A stretch of 64,000 nucleotides of DNA from Liolophura sinensis (taxonomy: Eukaryota; Mollusca; Polyplacophora; Chitonida; Chitonidae): assembly GCF_032854445.1 (NCBI RefSeq), contig NC_088305.1, positions 6,577,606 to 6,641,605 on the forward strand. The letters are read 5' to 3'. Below the pieces are notes generated by a model. It saw only the letters and a list, made by a program, of their open reading frames with translations, had not been told where the DNA came from and searched no databases. Shown here piece after piece: positions 56,665 to 64,000 of this stretch. Numbering within the stretch: position 1 is the first letter of the stretch; every line of letters starts with the position of its first letter. Made by a program: the position numbers and the translations under genes.

Positions 56665-57825
56665 TTCTTCGAGAGCAAAACTTCCGTTTGTCCTTCAAAA
56701 CTTTAATCAATGGTTCCATAAAATAGCTTAATTATTCCCCCAAACGTGCGCAGTTTTCAGTTTTTTGTCAATTCAAGCGAACAGCAATATAAGCAATATG
56801 CATATAAATGCATATCAACATATGCATTTTGCTTCCTGACGTAAAAGAGTTCCGCAAAGGCCCCATGTAACATTGAAAATAAATTCAAATACATAGCTAT
56901 GGTAATTTTAAAACGTTTGGTGGAATGCACTTTTTTGGTAAGGAGGCTTAGAAGCTAAGTGCACTTGGCCTAAGTAAACTTTCATGAAACCGCCCGTGTT
57001 CTCCTGTAGGCATATCCAACACGTTGTGTTCAGAATACCTTGTACCCGGCTTCATAATCGTGTCTAATTTCGCTTATTCCCGGGCTAGGGGCTGGAAATT
57101 CTTCTACCAGAACAACAGTTGCACAGTTGAACATATGAACAGTTGTACTCAGCACGCGATTGAGGTAGATTTTGATCAACGAGAACTTATGATCTAGCAT
57201 TGAACACGATTTGGATACTGCATTTGTGTCTTCTTATCACTCATCTCTTATTCGAATCTGTTCTAAATTCGTACATTGTGTGATTTGTTAATTCTTTCGT
57301 GGTTTGGGGGGCACGTTGTTTTGAAATTCGACTTGCGATTATCCATTTGTAAAGTCCACTATGGTTGACGGCTGGTTGACGGCTGTCTGTATCGATGTCT
57401 AGATTCTCGCCTAGATACATTAATGATTCACTGTTTTTACTTTTGACGACATCTTGCGCTGTATATTTAGAAATTTGCTGGTAATTATAACCGTTCAAGT
57501 CAAGCATACTTAAAAGAAACGCTACTCTGCAGACTTTCTTAGTTATACAATGGTAGTCAATTTTATGCACGCAGTAGTGTCCAGGGTAAACCATCGACAT
57601 GTAGTAAGTTATACTGACAAATTTTCCTACATTTGCACATCACATTGGTGACATACAAGCGGTTTAATGGAACGTCCCACTTCACAGAAGCCGTCCAATG
57701 AGCTACGTCGACAGCTGTCGCTACTAAGGCAATTGTATAAATTCTCTGTCCAAGGCCGAAATAACACATCGTATGTCCAAGTGATTGAACCCCTAGCCCT
57801 TCCGTTTCTCGGAATTACGAATTAA
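56665..57825. other. No gene recognised
   Basis: A 119-codon minus ORF (57241-57600) is unrecognised. GGTTGACGGCTGGTTGACGGC at 57363-57383 is a short tandem. Confidence 0.35.
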
Positions 57826-58152
57826 ATCTGTGTATTTTAGGGTATAAAGCCTTTTTTTGTCCCAGGCGGCCATTTTAGGTGCACAGATGCATGCTTGGCA
57901 TTAAACTTTGAGATGACATGAGCTTTACTGATGAAAGTTGTGATGAGGTGGCAAGTGACGTCCCCTTGAGATTGCCAGGCATTCCTCCGAGCTGAAGGCA
58001 TAAGAAGGTCCAGATTTTGACGGTCAACCTATGTCATGATTTTTATGGCTGCTTTCTTACAGGCTGGGCAATTCAGGCACTAAAGCTTATTGGTCACGGA
58101 ATGTTTGGATCCAAGATATAGCGCTAAACGTTTACACTGTCGCTTATGGAAA
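57826..58152 (+). repeat. Dispersed duplication C, copy 1
   Basis: Shares GTGTATTTTAGGGTATAAAG, CCCAGGCGGCCAT, GTGACGTCCCCTTG, AAGGTCCAGATTTT and TATAGCGCTAAACGTTTA with 59884-60254 in the same order and orientation. About 45 bp shorter than copy 2. Confidence 0.92.
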
Positions 58153-58516
58153 ATTAAGGTAAGCAGGTTACGTGGCATGGGAGCCAACACAAGGTACAAA
58201 GTCAGTTCGACACTTTATTATGAGTACCAATCCACTTAAACACCACCTTTCCAGAAGTAACAGCACATATGAAGCATATGGAAACAAATGGTTATGTAAA
58301 GCAGTAGCTAAAGAAGGCAGTGGCAGTAACAAGTATACCTGGCAACATAAGACAACAAAAGGCATTATAAGTAAACATCTCTACTCTTAACTTAAGGAGT
58401 TCAGGACTAATGGTTTAGAAATACCAGAGTTATCTCCTCTTAAAATACCCAGTTACCCATGATATAAGCGTCATGTCCGACATAATGATTTAGCATGGAA
58501 CCCCCGTGTCATACAA

Positions 58517-58664
58517 CTATATACTAGTAAGACATAAAGTCTCCATGTTTACAAAGGTTGTCTTTATCATTTTGGCTATCAGTCAGAAGAACGTGACGTT
58601 TGCGTGTTGGTTTTCTCATCAATTTAAATTTGGGGGTCTGTAATCTATATACTAGTAAGACATA
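58517..58664 (+). repeat. Segment D copy flanked by a 20-bp direct repeat
   Basis: CTATATACTAGTAAGACATA occurs perfectly at 58517-58536 and 58645-58664. Between the two lies a 108-bp insert, most of it (58538-58638) homologous to 56526-56626 at about 83% identity. This has the form of an insertion with a target-site duplication. Confidence 0.9.
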
Positions 58665-59883
58665 TTCTTACAGACTCATTTAGCCAGTTATTATCAATGA
58701 ATAACACCTAATGGAATTTTTAGTCATGTACACGTTAACATGGACAAATTCAAACTATTTTTGCATGTATTTCCGATCAGATTATTTCAGCTCATCAAAA
58801 TAAGTGAAGTCATATAAAAACCAATTATCTTATCCCAGGTTGTAAATTGTTACACATAGAATCATGTCTATTTGACAATGTAATTTGCATCTTAATTTGA
58901 GAAAGTTCAGTTTGCCTGTTTCAGACTGAAATTGTGATTCACAGGAATATAGGCAATATAATTCCTGACACTTTTTATGTGTAAATATTAATTACATAAC
59001 TCAGTACCTATGAACTTACATAGTTATATTTTAGAATATCAAATCACCACATATCATTGAAGAAATAAATAACTCAACCTTGTGACATATTCACAATCAC
59101 ATATGTTGGAGACTTAAATTACCAACAGAGATTGCACTGAAAATGAGAACGTCCACCATGTTGGTAGGTGAGCATTTGTGTTTCTACACTAACATCAGAG
59201 TTTGGATGTCTAGCAATTACCAATAATGACATTAATACAGTTATAATTCCACTACATTGTCTTGTAAGTGGTCAAAGCAAAATGTCTTCAGTTAGATGGC
59301 ATATATTCCTAGCTACAGGATACCTGCATGGACAAACATGAGCCCCAACTAATGACAACACTCACTCATGTGTATGGAATCCATGGGAGACGCACTTGTT
59401 ATACCAATATAATCAAACACAACTAAAAGACGCTTACAATATACACAACTGCATAAATCCCAGAAAGGAGAGTATTGTCAGTCGTACATGACATCAACTA
59501 GTTGGATGTTACATGTCTGAAATGCCATAAAATAAAAGGCAATCATCCATCTGTAAATACATTCGGAATCAGCTTCAGCTGACACAACGTAAACATAGAC
59601 GACCTTGACCTTAGCGACTACCACTGGACAGTGCAGTGTGACAACGTGCCATGAATCGAGGCAAAATTAACACAAAACACACAGTTACTCATTAATCCCT
59701 GTTTCTTCTGTTCAATCACACACTTCCAGAATATATGACAACAGTGATCTTACATGAAATCAATGTTAACATTACCTGATGACCAGGAGCGAGAAGGTGC
59801 ACGTTACAGTGGTTTTCATCATGGCGACCGCTAGACGGACACAGACCCCCATTACAACTTCCGTTTTTCGGTAGGATTGTAGT
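58665..59883. other. No gene recognised
   Basis: AT-rich; nothing recognised. Confidence 0.4.
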
Positions 59884-60254
59884 TCTGTGTATTTTAGGGT
59901 ATAAAGTCTTTCTTTTTTTTGCTCCCAGGCGGCCATGTTTGGTGTACAGGGGCATGCTTGGTATTAAAATGCTGGAAATTGTCCAAACTTTGAGGAGGTA
60001 GGAGCTTTATTGATGAAAGTTTGAAATTCTGGGCGAGAGGACACAAGGTGTGAGGTAGTGATGAGGTTGCGAGTGACGTCCCCTTGGCGTTGCTAGGCAC
60101 GCCTCCCAGCGGCCAGCATGGAAAGGTCCAGATTTTGCAGGTCAACCTATGTCAAGACTTTTATGGCTTGTTTCTCATAGGCTGGACCTGGTATGCACCA
60201 AAGCTTATTGGCCACGGAATGTTTGGGACTGAGCTATAGCGCTAAACGTTTATG
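59884..60254 (+). repeat. Dispersed duplication C, copy 2
   Basis: Second copy of 57826-58152, with an extra ~45-bp internal stretch around 60030-60060. It is followed by GGGGATCTGAGGCC, which recurs at 60437-60450. Confidence 0.92.
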
Positions 60255-60568
60255 GGAAATTAATGGGGATCTGAGGCCAGACAGAGGAATCACTGAGCAA
60301 GGTGCGTGACTCACGTCATGTGACCTGAAAACAGGTGATCGAACAGCTAATTGCATCATCTGGTACAGTGACAATCTATACAGTTACAACTAACCAAATA
60401 CAACATAGTCATACCGGACTATCTGGTCACATTAATAGGGATCTGAGGCCTTTTTTGGAAAGAATAGAGATAGCACAAAGGGAGAAAGCTTCGATTAAAA
60501 GTGAATGAAACTTTCTTATGAAAAGAAGTCTACGTATTGATGACTGAACATGTGACCTCGAAAATAAG

Positions 60569-60640
60569 AAGAGTGAGTGAGTGAGTACTTGGGGTTCAAC
60601 GCCGTACTTAACAATTTTTCAGTCATATGACGAGGAGAAA
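60569..60640 (-). repeat. SINE-2 3' fragment
   Basis: GTGAGTGAGTGAGTACTTGG, GGTTCAACGCCGTACTTAAC and TTTTTCAGTCATATGACGAG. Confidence 0.85.
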
Positions 60641-60939
60641 ATAAGAGCTATAAAACTCAAACAGCAGCTTTGGGGACATATTTGGCGTGAAAAAATGCAG
60701 GCTGTATCAATAAAAAGTTTTGTCATCAGTTTAACGGCCACCTCTCTGACTGCTCTGGGCATATATGATTTGAAAAAGGCTCCCACCAAGTTAAACTCCA
60801 GATGTAGTCGGTCACAGTGACAGAAACTTCTACTAAACAGATAAATTTTTCAGACGTTCTGGTTCAAGATTTAACTCATGTTTGTTCGCCTAAATTGGCC
60901 GTTGTATTCTAGCGGTATTTTTGAAAACGATGTGACAGA

Positions 60940-61065
60940 GGTAAAATTAGGCGGATTTTACATGTGACCATTTACCAACCATCACATTATCGTCGCTGTT
61001 GTGGTTTAACTCTACACGCTGCAGTGTTTTATATTGTTAGGCTCACTGAGAACGCTTTCATCGCA
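60940..61065 (+). repeat. Family A 3' fragment
   Basis: ACATGTGACCATTTACCAAC, CATCACATTATCGTCGCTGT, GGTTTAACTCTACACGCTGC and GTGTTTTATATT. Confidence 0.7.
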
Positions 61066-61117
61066 TGAGCTCATGTACCCTGACCCGTAGAGAGCAATTC
61101 AACACGACAAACTGTAA

Positions 61118-61239
61118 ATTATTTATTTATTTGCATGATGTTTAACAGCGTACGCAAAAGTATTTCACATACACGAGGGCAGCAAGCATTATGGTTGGGG
61201 GATACCGGACACAGCCCGGGGAAAACCCACAATCATCCT
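61118..61239 (-). repeat. SINE-1, 3' half
   Basis: TTATTTATTTGCATGATGTT, AACAGCGTACGCAAAAGTAT, GAGGGCAGCAAGCATTATGG and CACAGCCCGGGGAAAACCCA. Confidence 0.85.
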
Positions 61240-62400
61240 ATATATTTTCAGGCATAATCACTGTGTAGTGGATATAATACACTACCAATGGAAGGATAGT
61301 ACCAAATCTGACGTTATTTCAAAGGAAGAAAGTGCCGTTCCAAAATACCGGTACCTTGATATCATAATGTATACATATAGTTCTTATTAATTTCTTCATA
61401 CACTTTTCCAGATCACATATTTTGAATCTATGAGAGTTTGTTTTCAAAGGTTTATGGTTTTATTTCAGTCCTTTTAAAGATTGGCCTTTTTTCGATTATT
61501 CGTTCTCGGTTTTCAAATCGCATCGAAAGCCGTTTACATGCGGTTACAAGAGGTTCTTGTCACGACATGGGCTACCCATTTTCAATCAGAGACAACCTCG
61601 ATTATTTCTACTTTTTATCACTCAGCAGTATATGGCCTACAGACCTGCTGGTGTGATTTTCAGCACTGCTTATTCAGTTTATCTGCTTCTGCTAGTACGG
61701 GGGTATATCTGTTTTGAATTATATGTTGCGACCTAAGGAGTAGTCAGACAGTATTAACTCCAGAGATATGGAGGCATTGTTCTTCTGCCAATAAGATCAG
61801 ACAGACTTGAGTTTGAGGCAGACAAAGGACCTTTAGCTGTGGGCGTAAAATAATTTGTGGCCGAGGATTGTTGTTCTGTTATCGTTTACATCCCCACAAG
61901 GCGTCTGCCTCATGGAGACTTCTGATCACTATGTTCTGGTTTTCTCTGGTATATCTACGACCAGTTTACTGCCGCTTACAGACTTCGAGTGTGACATTAC
62001 CGGTAACGTGAAACCAGAAAGAGCAGACATAAATCGGGTCGCATCCTGATCTGGGTACACAGCAATAAAGAAAACTGCACAAGACGTGTGTCCAACAGTC
62101 TGCTGGACAAAAGACGGTTTTAGTATAGCTGAAAACAAGTTCGAATTGATTTACAACAATGCACAATAACGCGTGCTTACTGGAAAACATACGATACCTC
62201 AGAAAAAATTAACAATACACCACCCAAGGTGGCTGTATACGGCATGTCCACCGTATATCGAGTCTAATTAATACCGAGGGCCCGAAGGTACAACAGATGA
62301 GAGAAGAAAATAAGACAGTTGGGAAATGAAGGGATTTCGTTAATTAATGCTTTCAAGTTCCCATACAAACGTTGCAAAGCAGCTTATCTCGAGCCGCGGG
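61240..62400. other. No gene recognised
   Basis: Short overlapping ORFs only. Confidence 0.4.
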
Positions 62401-62419
62401 TGTTTCACTAATAACAAAC

Positions 62420-62630
62420 GTGGGTGAATATATGCGTCTGAACAGGCATTCCTATACAATCCGTCGACCAAAATGGATGTTCAGGTTCAACAACTCCCAA
62501 AACAAAAACGATGTTCAAAAGAACAATAAACTATGGAAGTATATAGCAGCAAAAATATGACGGAATTATCCAAAGAGAAACAGTCAAGAGATTTCAATGA
62601 TGTTGGAAAGGCGCAAGAAATGTTATAGGT
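62420..62630 (+). other. Diverged relative of the palindrome-arm ORF
   Basis: From 62432 the frame reads MRLNRHSYTIRRPKWMF, against MRRNTHSYTSRQPKYTS in the palindrome arms. After the stop at 62560, shifting by one base restores similarity (MTELSKEKQSRDFNDVGKAQ versus MTKSCKEKESVAFSDI). This copy is therefore broken by a one-base indel. Function unknown. Confidence 0.5.
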
Positions 62631-62639
62631 GAAAGAATA

Positions 62640-63595
62640 AAATCAGTATCTAAATCGGGTACCATAGCTGGTAGGCCTAGACCAGTTGCCGATAATCAAA
62701 GTATGTTTTTTTCCACCATGGAAAATCAGACGGTTACTTAAGTAATACAATCCACGGGAAGAAAATATTGAGAGGTTTTCACGGCGTACGCCGAAGACGA
62801 CTCATTAGAATGTCAAAAAAGTCACTGAATGATCACAAGGCCGCTATAGTATATCAACAAAAAAATTTCTGCATGTCAAAAAATGCATATCAAACTAACA
62901 CAAGGTATAATATTCCTTCTGTTTAAGCACCACATTCTTGGTATTTTCTGAAACAATAGCCGCCAACACTTCTGGGGACTGTTTCTCATAGTTACTTTAC
63001 GCTAACCTAGCGCATCGCCATGACATCGTAAACTGACGACATATCCCGCCTTGGTACTTGCAATCGACATAGCGTTACGACCACCAAGAGAAACAGTAAT
63101 TAGGCTATTATATGGTTCAGATGACTATATTCGTGGTCTACACTGGCCTCCAAAAACCGTGAATAATTATATGCTGGGATGTTGGTTAATATGTAACGGT
63201 TTACGAGTGGTATGCGAATGTCGGATTAGATAGACTGACAATGAATTGTTGTATTGTCTGTAGGGTGATACCAAATTAACAAAACCTACGGCTCTGGCTG
63301 TATTCTGACCGATTCCTTCACCAACATAAGCGCACGATACACCTGTATTATGGCCGCATGACACCAGGATCGATGTATCGGCTTTGAGTAGTGTAATATG
63401 TGTGGAAGTTTATGGACCGAAAGCGCTAAGGTATTGAGTCGTAATTTGTGTACGATAACTGTATGATAGAGTCCATATGCGGAGATGGATTCAATCACGA
63501 TCGACTTATCCCGGCCTGACCTTCGGCAAATCCTCCAGCTATGCTCATCTGTTCTATACCCAGCTATCCGATCTCCAGTTGGCGTGTTGTAGCGA
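62640..63595. other. No gene recognised
   Basis: A 117-codon minus ORF (63286-63639) is unrecognised and runs into a SINE-1. Confidence 0.35.
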
Positions 63596-63599
63596 AAAA

Positions 63600-63757
63600 C
63601 CAGTAGCCAGGAGCCTTTCACAAAGTTCCCCTGGCTCATCCTGGCTGGCTCTCCGATCGGTTGTGGGAAGGACTGCCTGCCATCATAATGCTGGTGAACG
63701 TGGTATAAGTGAAATATTCTTGAGTATGGCGTAAAACGCTAATCAAATAAATTAATG
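63600..63757 (+). repeat. SINE-1, degraded 3' two-thirds
   Basis: TGGGAAGGACTGCCTGCCAT, CATAATGCTGGTGAACGTGG, GTGAAATATTCTTGAGTATG and GCGTAAAACGCTAATCAAAT. Confidence 0.85.
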
Positions 63758-63944
63758 AAGTAACAAAACACCAGGCCAAGCCTTCAAAACAGTCCACGCC
63801 GTCGGTGAGAACATCCATGCCCTCAGCCAAATTCGCAAAATCCGCGTTGTTAAATAGTTTTGTTTTTCATTATAACATCCAGGATGTTAAGGAGGTGAAT
63901 AACCCTTTTCACATTTCCGTTTCGACGCCTAAATCCTCCAGATA

Positions 63945-63988
63945 TGACAGTGATCGTCGCCGTATCATTATAAGTGAAATATTTTGAA
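63945..63988 (+). repeat. SINE-1 fragment at the window edge
   Basis: ATCGTCGCCGTATCATTATA followed by AGTGAAATATTTTGAA. Confidence 0.6.
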
Positions 63989-64000
63989 ATTAAGCATTAG

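Overview
The window is non-coding-rich, AT-rich animal DNA. Its dispersed repeats point to a marine mollusc or another lophotrochozoan; that assignment is inference from repeat type, and no species is claimed. The most abundant repeat is a tRNA-headed SINE (SINE-1 here) whose 3' half contains the motif TTTACGCCGTACTCAAGAAT and a TTTATTTATTTATT-type tail. About 30 full or partial copies lie on both strands. A second tRNA-headed SINE (SINE-2), a LINE remnant, two MITEs, a Tc1-like element and more than a dozen minisatellites make up most of the rest.

The only cellular gene I can support is at the left. Three minus-strand exons (4921-4819, 3294-3209, 1343-1173) splice in frame into the first 120 codons of a DHX8/Prp22-type spliceosomal DEAH helicase. 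The gene runs off the left edge. Its introns hold a 7-copy 84-bp tandem array with two-unit higher-order structure, a MITE and SINE pieces.

Layout to the right of the gene: 5-9.9 kb, SINEs, a compound microsatellite and other repeats; 10.1-10.9 kb, a decayed LINE reverse-transcriptase tail; 11.3-12.1 kb, a ~59-bp minisatellite; 12.5-12.85 kb, a second MITE; 14.9-19.1 kb, three large minisatellites; 19.7-22.5 kb, a near-perfect palindrome (1,062-bp arms, 688-bp spacer) followed by a 41-bp satellite that resembles part of its arm; 23.6-24.3 kb, one SINE-2 inserted inside another with a 10-bp target duplication; 25-34 kb, scattered SINEs and copies of a dispersed repeat (family A); 34.4-35.8 kb, an 18-bp array; 36.8-37.5 kb, a 48-bp array that grew from the end of a family A element; 37.8-38.7 kb, a 54-bp array carrying a 314-codon ORF; 44.6-45.06 kb, a 33-bp array; 45.1-46.7 kb, a Tc1-like transposon with 27-bp terminal repeats and a dead transposase; 48-48.6 kb, an inverted-repeat element; 50-64 kb, family A copies, SINEs and two small duplications.

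No operon, CRISPR array or complete functional gene system was found. The most unusual object is the 2.8-kb palindrome with its derived satellite and diverged relatives of its small ORF at 15.5 and 62.4 kb. It may be a recent inverted duplication, a fold-back element or an assembly artefact; the sequence alone cannot decide.
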